From Actinomycetes bacterium (GTDB lineage Bacteria > Actinomycetota > Actinomycetes > Actinomycetales > Cellulomonadaceae), in assembly GCA_023432565.1 (NCBI GenBank), contig JAEYUL010000216.1, forward strand, positions 1 to 12,325: 12,325 bases of DNA, read 5' to 3'. Of this stretch, positions 1-5,566 are shown piece after piece. Every line of letters begins with the position of its first letter. The stretch's first letter is position 1. The translations under genes were made by a program, and so were the position numbers. The notes beneath the pieces are model-generated. The model saw nothing but the letters and a program-made list of their open reading frames with translations, ran no database searches and was not told where the DNA came from.

Positions 1-1
1 A

Positions 2-442
2 ACTCCGCCGGCGCGCCCGACCGCGCTCGACGGTCCGGCCACGGAGGAGAACGCCAAGGAGGTCGGGAAGTACTTCCTGACGCTGTTCCCGTACGCCGTT
101 GCGACCGGTGACCTCGGAGCGTGGAACACGTTGAGCGGCGCAGACTGCAAGTACTGCCAGAGCGTTCGCGACCTCGTCGCGGAGATCCACGAGCCCGGCA
201 ACCACGGCACTGGTGGCGCCTACGAGCTGGGGTTCGCTGGCGTGTCCGCTCTCGGTGGCGACAGGTTCGTCGTCAGCATTGAGTACGTCGAGACCCCGTC
301 ACGTACCGTCGCGCCGGACGGCTCGATCGTCGAGGACTTCCCCGACGCGTACTCGATGAAGGCCCAGGTCGAGCTCAGCTGGTCGAGTGGAGAGTGGACC
401 GTGGACGGCGTCCAGGTCGACCAGTGGGGCGACAACGGATGA
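2..442 (+). CDS. DUF6318 family protein, 5' end cut off by the window
   Basis: The reading frame is open from the first complete codon of the window and ends with TGA at 440-442, so the start lies to the left. The visible 146 residues begin with a Pro/Ala/Thr-rich linker. A compact domain follows with the features TEENAKEVGKYFLTLFPYA, a CKYC pair, a Gly-rich segment and a C-terminal WTVDGVQVDQWG. This matches what I recall of DUF6318, a family of exported actinobacterial proteins of unknown function that normally carry an N-terminal lipoprotein signal, which is out of view here. The two cysteines of CKYC, three residues apart, could form a disulfide outside the cell (inference). It is followed immediately, in the same frame, by the PKD-domain protein, suggesting a small two-gene unit. 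The family call rests on motif memory; no enzyme activity can be proposed. Confidence 0.7.
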   Translation, partial: TPPARPTALDGPATEENAKEVGKYFLTLFPYAVATGDLGAWNTLSGADCKYCQSVRDLVAEIHEPGNHGTGGAYELGFAGVSALGGDRFVVSIEYVETPSRTVAPDGSIVEDFPDAYSMKAQVELSWSSGEWTVDGVQVDQWGDNG

Positions 443-538
443 CGCACGTTCGCCGGTCAGCTGGCGCGGGCGCCCGTCGAGCCCCTCTGGCGCCGGACGC
501 GCTCATCCACGGCCACTGAGGACTGGTCTCGGTGGGAG

Positions 539-1012
539 ATGCTGTCCGGCTGGGTCTGCCCCGACGACCTCCTCCCGCCGTTCCCGCAGGAGGACTTCCG
601 CCGCCTGAAGATCGACCCACTCACCGCGCACCGCCAGCCCGAAGGTGCCAAGGCGCTGGTCAACAAGCCGCTGATCGTCTACGCCGATGCCGAGCACCGC
701 GCCTTCCGCACGAACCTGTTCACCTACGGGATCGACGTCGATGCATACCCCGTCGAGTACACGTGGGACTTCGGCGACGGCGAGACGCTGACGACCACCT
801 CGGCCGGCAGCCCCTACCCGTCTTTCGACGTAGCCCACACGTACCGCGAGGCCACCACGGCGACAGTCATCCTCACGACCACCTGGAAGGGCAAGTACCG
901 CGTGGACGAAGACCCCGACGGTGAGTGGCGAGCGATCACGGGCACCGCGACCACCACCACGCCGCTCGACCCGTTCGACGTGATCGAGCTCCGCAGCCGG
1001 CTCATCAACTGA
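539..1012 (+). CDS. PKD-domain protein, start uncertain
   Basis: A 157-residue protein counted from ATG 539. Residues 74-102 carry a recognisable PKD core: YTWDFGDGE (WDFGDG at 76-81) and HTY at 100-102, followed by a beta-rich tail ending DPFDVIELRSRL. PKD domains are Ig-like folds found in surface or secreted proteins, usually for binding or as spacers. The N-terminal half (WVCPDDLLPPFPQEDF, then ALVNKPLIVYAD) resembles PKD proteins common in Cellulomonas-type genomes, which are usually exported. No signal peptide is visible here. The frame stays open back to the upstream TGA at 440-442, with no ATG, GTG or TTG before 539, and the sequence before ATG 539 (GGTGGGAG) is purine-rich but too close to be a good ribosome site. 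An ATG overlapping the upstream stop (439-441) is in another frame and ends after 26 codons. The gene may therefore have lost its export signal or carry a frameshift. Confidence 0.7.
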   Translation: MLSGWVCPDDLLPPFPQEDFRRLKIDPLTAHRQPEGAKALVNKPLIVYADAEHRAFRTNLFTYGIDVDAYPVEYTWDFGDGETLTTTSAGSPYPSFDVAHTYREATTATVILTTTWKGKYRVDEDPDGEWRAITGTATTTTPLDPFDVIELRSRLIN

Positions 1013-1324
1013 CCCTGGCCGAACCGCTCGCTTTCGGTGGGTGCCATGGACTCCACGGCGACGACTGGCGAGCCCGGCCGCGCCAGGTGCTCGACACGCG
1101 TATGTCGCCCGGTGCTCGGCGCGTCGACCTGCGCTCCCTGGCCGCCCGGTCGATCAGCGCATCCTGCATGTCGGCCCACCGCCCCGTCCCGATCGGCCCC
1201 CCGTCCCGCAGGAGCCCGGCGACACCGGCAGGAGCGCGACTGCGCCGCCGCCTCCGAGGTGTTCGCGTACGCCTCTGCGGCCTGCCACTTCGGGTGTGTC
1301 GCGTGCGGCAGCTACCCTGCCGCA
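1013..1324. other. Gene-free stretch before the ydcF-like gene
   Basis: About 310 bp lie between the PKD gene and the GTG chosen for the DUF218 gene. Open frames exist on both strands but their translations are Arg/Pro/Ala-rich and match no family I know. One minus-strand frame reads GLLRDGGPIGTGRWADMQDAL, which looks slightly more protein-like and may be a worn gene remnant. The right end holds the -10-like box TACCCT that serves the downstream gene. No RNA gene or clear terminator was seen. Confidence 0.4.
1313..1318 (+). promoter_or_regulatory. -10 box (TACCCT) for the leaderless DUF218 gene
   Basis: TACCCT fits TANNNT and lies 6 nt before the GTG at 1325. That is the distance expected when transcription starts at the first base of the start codon. 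No Shine-Dalgarno sequence precedes the GTG, and no convincing -35 box is visible. Confidence 0.5.
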
Positions 1325-2047
1325 GTGAGCACCGAGGCGGGCGCGTGCGCCGACGAGGGCACCCGAGCACCCGCCGCCACACGCGTGCGCACCCCGCGGC
1401 GCAGGTGGCGACGGCGACTCGTCGTCGCAGCTGCGCTCGTCGTCGTGCTGCTCGTGCCGCTCATCTGGGTGCAGGGCACCGGTCAGGTGCGGCTCCGCAC
1501 CCTCGCGTCCGTCGACGACGCACCCGTCGCCATCGTGTTCGGCGCGGGCTTGCGCCCCGACGGCTCGCCCTCGACGTACCTGCGCCGGCGCCTGGACGCC
1601 GCGCGCTCCCTGCTCGAGGCCGGGAAGGTCGAGGTCATCCTCGTCAGCGGTGACAACGGCTCGATCGGGCACGACGAGCCGACGGCGATGCACGACTACC
1701 TGGTGGACTCGGGCGTCCCGAGCTCGGCGATCGTCCTGGACTACGCCGGCTTCGACACGCATGACACCTGCGCCCGCGCGCACCGGGTGTTCGGGGTGGA
1801 CGCGGCGATCGTGCTCACGCAGGACTACCACGTGCGCCGAGCGATCTTCTCGTGCACGGCGGCGGGCATCGACACCCAGGGCGTCGGGGTCTCGTCGGCG
1901 AGCGTGCGCCCCGGCCAGCTCCGCCAGTGGCGGCTCCGGGAGCTGCCCGCGTCGTACAAGGCCTGGTGGGACGGGATCACCGGCCGCGACCCGGTCCACC
2001 TCGGCCCGGCGGAGCCCGGCGTGCAGGACGCGCTGCGCGGGTCCTGA
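1325..2047 (+). CDS. YdcF/SanA-type DUF218 protein, membrane-anchored
   Basis: A 240-residue protein from GTG 1325. The frame is open further upstream, to an ATG at 1037, but that extension is Arg/Cys/Pro-rich and unlike the family, whereas 1325 sits 6 nt after a -10 box. Residues 20-31 are a very basic stretch (RVRTPRRRWRRR) followed by one membrane segment at about 32-49, so the C-terminal domain should lie outside the membrane. The DUF218 core is clear: VFGAGLRPDGSPSTYLRRRL, VSGDNG, DEPTAMHDYLVDSGVP, DTHDTCARA and LTQDYHVRRAIF. Members such as SanA are linked to envelope barrier function and vancomycin exclusion at high temperature; the biochemical activity is not settled. The stop at 2045-2047 lies 12 nt before the next gene, which has its own -10 box. 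Confidence 0.85.
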   Translation: MSTEAGACADEGTRAPAATRVRTPRRRWRRRLVVAAALVVVLLVPLIWVQGTGQVRLRTLASVDDAPVAIVFGAGLRPDGSPSTYLRRRLDAARSLLEAGKVEVILVSGDNGSIGHDEPTAMHDYLVDSGVPSSAIVLDYAGFDTHDTCARAHRVFGVDAAIVLTQDYHVRRAIFSCTAAGIDTQGVGVSSASVRPGQLRQWRLRELPASYKAWWDGITGRDPVHLGPAEPGVQDALRGS

Positions 2048-2053
2048 GACGAT
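2048..2053 (+). promoter_or_regulatory. -10-like box (GACGAT) for the leaderless HAD gene
   Basis: GACGAT keeps the A and final T of the -10 consensus and lies 6 nt before GTG 2060, the same geometry as for other genes in the window. It overlaps the first base after the upstream stop region (TGA 2045-2047). It is weaker than the TANNNT boxes elsewhere. Confidence 0.35.
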
Positions 2054-2059
2054 CGAGCC

Positions 2060-2989
2060 GTGCCTCACCCCCTCCCCACCGAGCCCTCCACCTCCGCCTC
2101 GCACACACCCACCCCGCCGCAGCCCTCGCGATCGCCGGACGCCCCCACGGGCGAGGAGGTCCTGAGCGCGCTGCGCACGACGCTCGACGCGACCGGGGTC
2201 CGGCTCGTCGCGCTGGACCTGGACGGCTCGCTCCTCGACGCGTCCAAGCAGATCCCTGACGGTTTCTGGGCGGTGCTCGATGCGCTCGTCGCTCGCGGTG
2301 TCGTCGTCTGCCCCGCGTCCGGGCGGCAGTACGCGACGCTGCGCGAGCAGTTCGGCCGTGACGACCTGACCTACATCGGCGAGAACGGCGCGATCGTCGT
2401 GCGCGACGGCACACCCGTCGACGTCACCGCTGTGTCCCGCGAGACCGCGGTCGGGGCCGTCGAGCTGGTGCGCCGTGCGGTGGGCGGTGGCGCGGACCTC
2501 GGCACGGTGGTGTGCGGCGTCCGCGCGGCGTACGTCGAGCGGACCGACGAGGCGTTCCTCCAGCACGTGCGCCCGTACTACCGGCTGCTCGAGCCGGTGC
2601 CGGACCTGACCGCGGTCGACGACGACGTGCTGAAGGTCGCGGTGTTCGACTTCGCCGGTGCCGAGCGCGGCGCCGGCCCGCTCCTGGCACCGCTCGAGGG
2701 CCCGGCGCGCGTGCTCGTCTCGGGCGAGCACTGGGTCGACGTGATGCACCGCGACGCGGACAAGGGCCACGCGCTGCGCGTGCTGCAGGCCGAGCTCGGC
2801 GTCGACCCGGAGAAGACGATGGCGTTCGGGGACTACTTCAACGACGTCGGCATGCTCGAGGCCGCGCGGTGGTCGTTCGCGATGGCCAACGCGCACCCGG
2901 ACGTGCGTGCGGGTGCACGGTTCGTCGCACCCGCGAACGACGACGACGGGGTGGTGCGCACCCTGCGGGCGGCCTTCCGCCTCCCCTGA
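2060..2989 (+). CDS. Cof-type HAD-IIB family phosphatase
   Basis: A 309-residue cytoplasmic hydrolase of the haloacid dehalogenase superfamily, subfamily IIB. Motif I is DLDGSLLD at 53-60 (nucleophile Asp53, acid/base Asp55), with Ser in place of the usual Thr after DG. Motif II is the Ser of PASGRQY (Ser87), motif III is the Lys of DADKGHAL (Lys235) and motif IV is GDYFND at 257-262, which binds Mg2+. Cof-type enzymes dephosphorylate small molecules such as sugar phosphates, pyridoxal phosphate or flavin precursors; the substrate here cannot be read from sequence. Residues 1-30 are a Pro/Ser/Thr-rich extension with no fold, so the true start could be further inside. GTG 2060 is preferred because of the -10-like box 6 nt upstream. 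The gene ends 121 bp before a convergent gene. Confidence 0.9.
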   Translation: MPHPLPTEPSTSASHTPTPPQPSRSPDAPTGEEVLSALRTTLDATGVRLVALDLDGSLLDASKQIPDGFWAVLDALVARGVVVCPASGRQYATLREQFGRDDLTYIGENGAIVVRDGTPVDVTAVSRETAVGAVELVRRAVGGGADLGTVVCGVRAAYVERTDEAFLQHVRPYYRLLEPVPDLTAVDDDVLKVAVFDFAGAERGAGPLLAPLEGPARVLVSGEHWVDVMHRDADKGHALRVLQAELGVDPEKTMAFGDYFNDVGMLEAARWSFAMANAHPDVRAGARFVAPANDDDGVVRTLRAAFRLP

Positions 2990-3033
2990 CTCCGAACCCT
3001 CTCGCCCACCGACGACCGCACGCTGTGTGGGCC

Positions 3034-3072
3034 GGCCGACGACGGTGACGGCTGGCCGACGACGGTGGCGGC
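3034..3072. repeat. Two-copy 20-bp tandem repeat between convergent genes
   Basis: A 19-bp unit, GGCCGACGACGGTGACGGC, occurs at 3034-3052 and again at 3054-3072 with one base changed. It lies in the 121-bp gap between the ends of the HAD gene and the alpha/beta hydrolase gene. Downstream is a GC-rich palindromic stretch around CCGGCGCCGG that might act as a shared terminator, but there is no T-run to support this. Confidence 0.6.
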
Positions 3073-3110
3073 GAGCCGGCCGGCGCCGGCGGCGACCGGC
3101 GCAGGGTTGC

Positions 3111-3704
3111 TCAGGCGCTCGGGCGGCGGTCCAGCCAGTCCTGCACCGCGGCGACCACCGGTGCGTCCTTCGGGCCGTGGTCACCCGGGACGATCACGAG
3201 ACGGCACGGCCCGGCGACGGCGGCCAGGTGCTGCTCCAGCTCGTCGGGGGATCCGAAGGGGTCACGGTCACCACTGACGGCGAGCACGGGCACGTGGATC
3301 GCGGGCAGGTGCTCGATGCGCAGCCGGTCCGGCTTGCCGGGCGGGTGCAGCGGGTAGGACAACAGCACCAGGCCGGCGGCGGGCTGACCCTGCGCGACCG
3401 CCATCGAGGCCATCCGCCCGCCGAACGAGCGCCCCCCGAGCACGAGACGCCCGGGGTCGGCACCCAGCTCGGCCGCCCAGGCGTCGGCGCGCTCGCGCAG
3501 GTAGGGCACGGCAGCCTCGGCGCGCTCAGGACCCTTGGCGCCGCGCTCGCGGTTGGCGAAGTTCATCCGCAGCACCGGCAGGGGCGCGAGCGCCGCCTCG
3601 AGAGCGACGAGCGTCGGGTGGTCCCGGTCCGCCCCCGCTCCGGGTGTGAGCACCACGCCCGCGACGCTGCGCGCATCGGCCAGCTGTTCTCCCGCCCCAC
3701 TCAC
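3111..3704 (-). CDS. KANL3/Tex30-type alpha/beta hydrolase
   Basis: A 197-residue small alpha/beta hydrolase starting at GTG 3704. The start was chosen because TACGGT lies 7 nt upstream; in-frame GTG 3713 and ATG 3731 are alternatives. The order of elements fits the fold: strand plus oxyanion segment LTPGAGADRDHPTL (19-32), RMNFANRERG, nucleophile elbow GRSFGG (Ser93), acid SGDRDPFGSP (Asp148) and GDHGPK (His176). The PGAGxxxDHP and GRSFGGRMAS motifs are those of the KANL3/Tex30 and dienelactone-hydrolase-like group. Substrates of bacterial members are unknown, so an ester or thioester hydrolase activity is only a family guess. No signal peptide is seen, so it is probably cytoplasmic. The gene stands alone between the convergent HAD gene and a repeat-filled gap. 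Confidence 0.85.
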   Translation of the reverse strand: MSGAGEQLADARSVAGVVLTPGAGADRDHPTLVALEAALAPLPVLRMNFANRERGAKGPERAEAAVPYLRERADAWAAELGADPGRLVLGGRSFGGRMASMAVAQGQPAAGLVLLSYPLHPPGKPDRLRIEHLPAIHVPVLAVSGDRDPFGSPDELEQHLAAVAGPCRLVIVPGDHGPKDAPVVAAVQDWLDRRPSA

Positions 3705-3711
3705 GCCGGTC

Positions 3712-3717
3712 ACCGTA
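3712..3717 (-). promoter_or_regulatory. -10 box (TACGGT) for the alpha/beta hydrolase
   Basis: On the minus strand TACGGT (TANNNT) is followed by 7 nt and GTG 3704, with no Shine-Dalgarno sequence between them. This pattern decides the start used for the gene. Confidence 0.5.
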
Positions 3718-3784
3718 TCCCGGCCCCGCATCACCCCACCCGTCCGGCCCACGCTGCACCCCGCCGACCCCAGCACCCGCCGAT

Positions 3785-3983
3785 CCCAGCACCCGCTCCG
3801 GCTGGCCCTCGGCGTGGCCGGAGCGGCTGCTGGCTCGTTGGTGTCGGCTGCACCGACCCAGCGCATGCTCCGGCTGGCCCGCGGCGTGGCCGGAGCGGCT
3901 GCTGCGCCAGCCGGTGGTGTCGGCTGCGCCGCCCCAGCGCCTGCTCCCGGCTCGCGTGCTGAGTTCCCGGAGCGGGTGCTGGG
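3785..3983. repeat. Palindromic tandem repeats within an outer inverted repeat
   Basis: Two imperfect direct copies of 72 and 76 bp begin with CAGC at 3787 and 3859, and a third partial copy starts at 3935. Each full copy contains the inverted pair GCTCCGGC and GCCGGAGC about 14 nt apart, so each RNA or single strand could fold to a hairpin. The whole array is bracketed by a perfect 17-bp inverted repeat: CCCAGCACCCGCTCCGG at 3785-3801 and its complement at 3967-3983. Reading frames through it give only repeated Ala/Pro/Arg text, so it is unlikely to code. It fills most of the 293-bp gap between the macro-domain gene and the alpha/beta hydrolase, both on the minus strand. Confidence 0.75.
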
Positions 3984-4024
3984 TCGGCGGGCTGGGGCTG
4001 GGCCACGGCCGGTCCGGCGACGGG

Positions 4025-4573
4025 TCAGGTCGCGAGCGCGCGTTCGAAGGCGGCGAGCGCCGGGGGCGAGAAGAGGACGAAGCGCGTCAGGGCGATGCCG
4101 TAGGGCGCGCCGTCGGGCGTGTGGTCCTGCGACGTCCCGGACTGCCAGGCGCGCACCGCCTGCACCGCGATCTCGGCGACGTCGTCGACGTCCCACCCGT
4201 AGACGCCCGCGCTGACGGCCGGGAACGCGATGCTGCGCGCCCCGAGGTCCTCCGCCACCTCGAGCGAGGCGAGGAAGCATGACGAAAGCGCCGCCGGGTC
4301 GCGCTGACCGGCGTGCCAGTTCGGCCCGACGGTGTGCACGACCCATCGCGCGGGCAGGTCGAACGCGTCGGTGGCCACCGCGTGCCCGACGGGGAGGCCG
4401 TCGGGGTAGCGGGACGCCCGCAGCTCGCGGCACGCGGCGAGCAGGCGTGGCCCCGCGGCGGCGTGGATCGCGCCGTCGACTCCCCCTCCTCCGAGCAGCG
4501 AGGAGTTCGCGGCGTTGACCACGACGTCGACGTGCTGCTGGGTGATGTCGCCGAGCACAGCCTCGATCCGCAT
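4025..4573 (-). CDS. Macro-domain protein, probable ADP-ribose-acting deacetylase/hydrolase
   Basis: A single-domain macro protein of 182 residues, the usual family length. The ligand-binding signatures are complete: GDIT at 8-11, VNAANSSLLGGGGVDGAIH at 19-37 (Asn20, Asn23, the Gly loop and Asp33) and PAVSAGVYGW at 118-127 for the diphosphate loop. This is the MacroD/YmdB type, which hydrolyses O-acetyl-ADP-ribose and can remove mono-ADP-ribose from acidic residues. Activity is a family inference. The ATG at 4573 lies 6 nt after a CAGGAT box. Upstream is the large gene-free region, and the hairpin at 4674-4713 would shield the gene from transcription entering from the right. No ADP-ribosyltransferase gene lies nearby. 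Confidence 0.92.
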   Translation of the reverse strand: MRIEAVLGDITQQHVDVVVNAANSSLLGGGGVDGAIHAAAGPRLLAACRELRASRYPDGLPVGHAVATDAFDLPARWVVHTVGPNWHAGQRDPAALSSCFLASLEVAEDLGARSIAFPAVSAGVYGWDVDDVAEIAVQAVRAWQSGTSQDHTPDGAPYGIALTRFVLFSPPALAAFERALAT

Positions 4574-4579
4574 GCGTCC

Positions 4580-4585
4580 ATCCTG
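4580..4585 (-). promoter_or_regulatory. -10-like box (CAGGAT) for the macro-domain gene
   Basis: On the minus strand CAGGAT is followed by 6 nt and ATG 4573. There is no Shine-Dalgarno sequence, so the mRNA is probably leaderless. Confidence 0.4.
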
Positions 4586-4673
4586 GCCCGGGATCGTCCG
4601 GCGGCGCCCGTCGTCCGGCCGGCGGCGAGTGCTCGCGGCCGGGCTCGAGGCTCGGGCGCAGGCGCCCGGACAT

Positions 4674-4713
4674 GACGAGGCCCCTCGGACGCTTACTCCG
4701 AGGGGCCTTCGTC
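4674..4713. terminator. Terminator-like hairpin, copy 1
   Basis: An 11-bp perfect core stem, GGCCCCTCGGA with TCCGAGGGGCC, closes a 7-nt loop CGCTTAC. The stem extends outward through GACG/CGTC with one bulged base. The plus-strand side is followed by TTCGTCTCGTT, which is mildly T-rich; the minus-strand side has no T-run. The near symmetry would allow it to act in both directions. It is identical over 33 bp (4678-4710) to copy 2 at 5434-5466. Confidence 0.65.
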
Positions 4714-4763
4714 TCGTTCAGGTTAGGCCGGGGCGACGGCCGGCCGGGTGAACGACACGCGAA

Positions 4764-4853
4764 CTGTCCACAACTTTGGTCCACAGGCCTGTGTTCAGCC
4801 GGTGTTTCTGCAGGTCGGCTTGTGCACAGCGGTGTGGAGCAAAATGTGGATAA
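4764..4853. promoter_or_regulatory. Cluster of DnaA-box-like sites
   Basis: Five 9-mers resembling the DnaA box fall within 90 bp. CTGTCCACA (4764-4772) and TGGTCCACA (4777-4785) are one mismatch each from the actinobacterial form TTGTCCACA. TTGTGCACA (4820-4828) is also one mismatch off and nearly palindromic. TGTGGAGCA (4833-4841, reverse) is two off. TGTGGATAA (4845-4853) is a perfect reverse TTATCCACA. The last site sits in an AT-rich patch (AAAATGTGGATAAAG) that stands out in this GC-rich sequence. Replication genes dnaA and dnaN are not in view, so this is not shown to be oriC; a DnaA-titrating or regulatory site is an alternative. Confidence 0.5.
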
Positions 4854-5007
4854 AGAAATCCTCCAGAGCCTCTTGCGGGCCCCCAGGGGCAGGACTAGAA
4901 ATCTCACATCGGCCTCGACACAACGGGAACCGACAGGGAAGGACCCCCTCGGGGGGACGGAGCTGACGGACCCGGGGCGACGAGGTCGGGCCGACCGGAG
5001 AACGGGC

Positions 5008-5021
5008 GACCAGACCGACGG
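5008..5021 (+). repeat. 14-bp direct repeat, copy 1
   Basis: GACCAGACCGACGG occurs here and again at 5403-5416. Both copies lie inside the gene-free region, the second next to terminator hairpin copy 2. Confidence 0.6.
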
Positions 5022-5402
5022 GGCAACCCTGAGGCTCACGGATGACGACGTGAGGGCCGCTCCGGACCGGGAGGCTGATCGCAGTCCCCCCGCCCGCGGC
5101 GGGCCGGTTCGCCGGCACGTCGGGTGTCGGGATGGAGCCGCACCGTCGAAGCGGCGCCGTCGCACCACCGGGCCCTCGGGCTCGGGAGCCACCAGGCTCG
5201 GCAGCAGCACGGATCGCGCACCGCAAGGTGCACGGACCACGTCGCGCGCAGTGTCTGAGGGCTCACGGATCGAGAGGACTCCAGGCCGCAAGGCCCGGCC
5301 CTCACGGTTCTCGGGTCACCCCGGTTCGCGGACCTCACGGTCCCGGCCCGCCGGTCCGGGATCCGCGGTCCGCGGTGGCGACACGGTCGAGCAGGTTCGC
5401 CT

Positions 5403-5416
5403 GACCAGACCGACGG
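5403..5416 (+). repeat. 14-bp direct repeat, copy 2
   Basis: A second perfect copy of GACCAGACCGACGG (first at 5008-5021). Here its left part takes part in the TGACCA/TGGTCA inverted repeat just before the terminator-like hairpin. Confidence 0.6.
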
Positions 5417-5430
5417 CCTGTGGTCACACG

Positions 5431-5467
5431 AGAAGGCCCCTCGGACGCTTACTCCGAGGGGCCTTCT
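5431..5467. terminator. Terminator-like hairpin, copy 2
   Basis: A perfect 15-bp stem, AGAAGGCCCCTCGGA with its complement, closes the same 7-nt loop CGCTTAC as copy 1. Read on the minus strand it lies about 100 bp after the dtd stop and could end that operon. Read on the plus strand it could end a transcript from the gene-free region. There is no T-run, as is common for actinobacterial terminators. Confidence 0.7.
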
Positions 5468-5474
5468 CCGCGCA

Positions 5475-5515
5475 TGCGCACGACCCGCGTGCGCACGACC
5501 TGCATGCGCACGACC
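5475..5515. repeat. 15-bp tandem repeat, three units
   Basis: The core TGCGCACGACC occurs at 5475-5485, 5490-5500 and 5505-5515, exactly 15 bp apart, with variable 4-bp spacers. The array lies between the terminator-like hairpin and the dtd stop. It could be an iteron-like protein-binding array or simple slippage; no binding protein is identifiable. Confidence 0.7.
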
Positions 5516-5566
5516 GCACGGGCCGGCGGTCGGGCACCCCGCCGACGGCGCGTCACCGGTCGGCGG

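Larger units (their letters stand above)
5186..5467 (+). ncRNA. Candidate structured RNA ending in a strong hairpin
   Basis: A run of foldable elements lies in a row on the plus strand. GAGCC/GGCTC closes an ACCA loop (5186-5199). GCACC/GGTGC closes a GCAA loop (5218-5231). TGAGGGC (5256-5262) pairs with GCCCTCA (5298-5304) around an inner GGCC-GCAA-GGCC hairpin (5284-5295). TGACCA/TGGTCA pair (5402-5407 and 5421-5426), and a perfect 15-bp terminator-like stem follows (5431-5467). GCAA belongs to the GNRA tetraloop class on the plus strand only; the minus strand would give TTGC loops. This favours a plus-strand transcript. The 5' end and promoter are not identified. It does not match RNase P RNA, tmRNA or SRP RNA as I know them. 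Chance pairing in GC-rich DNA remains possible. Confidence 0.3.
4574..5566. other. Gene-free region of about 1 kb rich in DNA and RNA structure
   Basis: No frame on either strand gives a credible protein here. The long plus-strand frame merely reads through both terminator hairpins, giving the same PLGRLLRGAF text twice. The region holds, left to right: the macro gene promoter, hairpin copy 1 (4674-4713), a relatively AT-rich patch with DnaA-like boxes (4764-4853), several short repeats, a run of hairpins (5186-5426), hairpin copy 2 (5431-5467) and a 15-bp tandem repeat (5475-5515). Its right edge is the end of dtd. Confidence 0.7.

Noticed and set aside
1154..3184. Very long minus-strand open frame opposite the DUF218 and HAD genes
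   Set aside because: It is a GC-driven antisense shadow. Its translation is Arg/Val/Gly-rich with no domains, while the plus strand carries two complete, motif-rich proteins.
3785..3983. CRISPR array
   Set aside because: The repeat units are 72-76 bp and nearly contiguous, with internal palindromes and no unique spacers. No cas genes are present.
3731..4006. Small minus-strand protein of 91 residues in the repeat gap
   Set aside because: It is made of repeated Pro/Arg/Ala text caused by the DNA repeats, with no promoter spacing or ribosome site at its start.
3732..5291. N-terminal extension of the alpha/beta hydrolase through the repeat gap and the macro gene
   Set aside because: The extension would run antisense-frame through the macro gene and the repeats and has no protein character. 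The hydrolase fold is complete from GTG 3704.
4860..5430. Known RNA genes (RNase P RNA, tmRNA, SRP RNA, 6C RNA, tRNA)
   Set aside because: The conserved cores of RNase P RNA, tmRNA and SRP RNA and a tRNA T-loop were looked for on both strands and not found. C-runs near 4945 and 5085 do not form the paired C-rich loops expected of 6C RNA.
4764..5566. Chromosomal oriC
   Set aside because: DnaA-like boxes are present, but only about five, and dnaA, dnaN, gyrB and recF are not in view. The bacterial oriC normally lies beside dnaA in actinobacteria.
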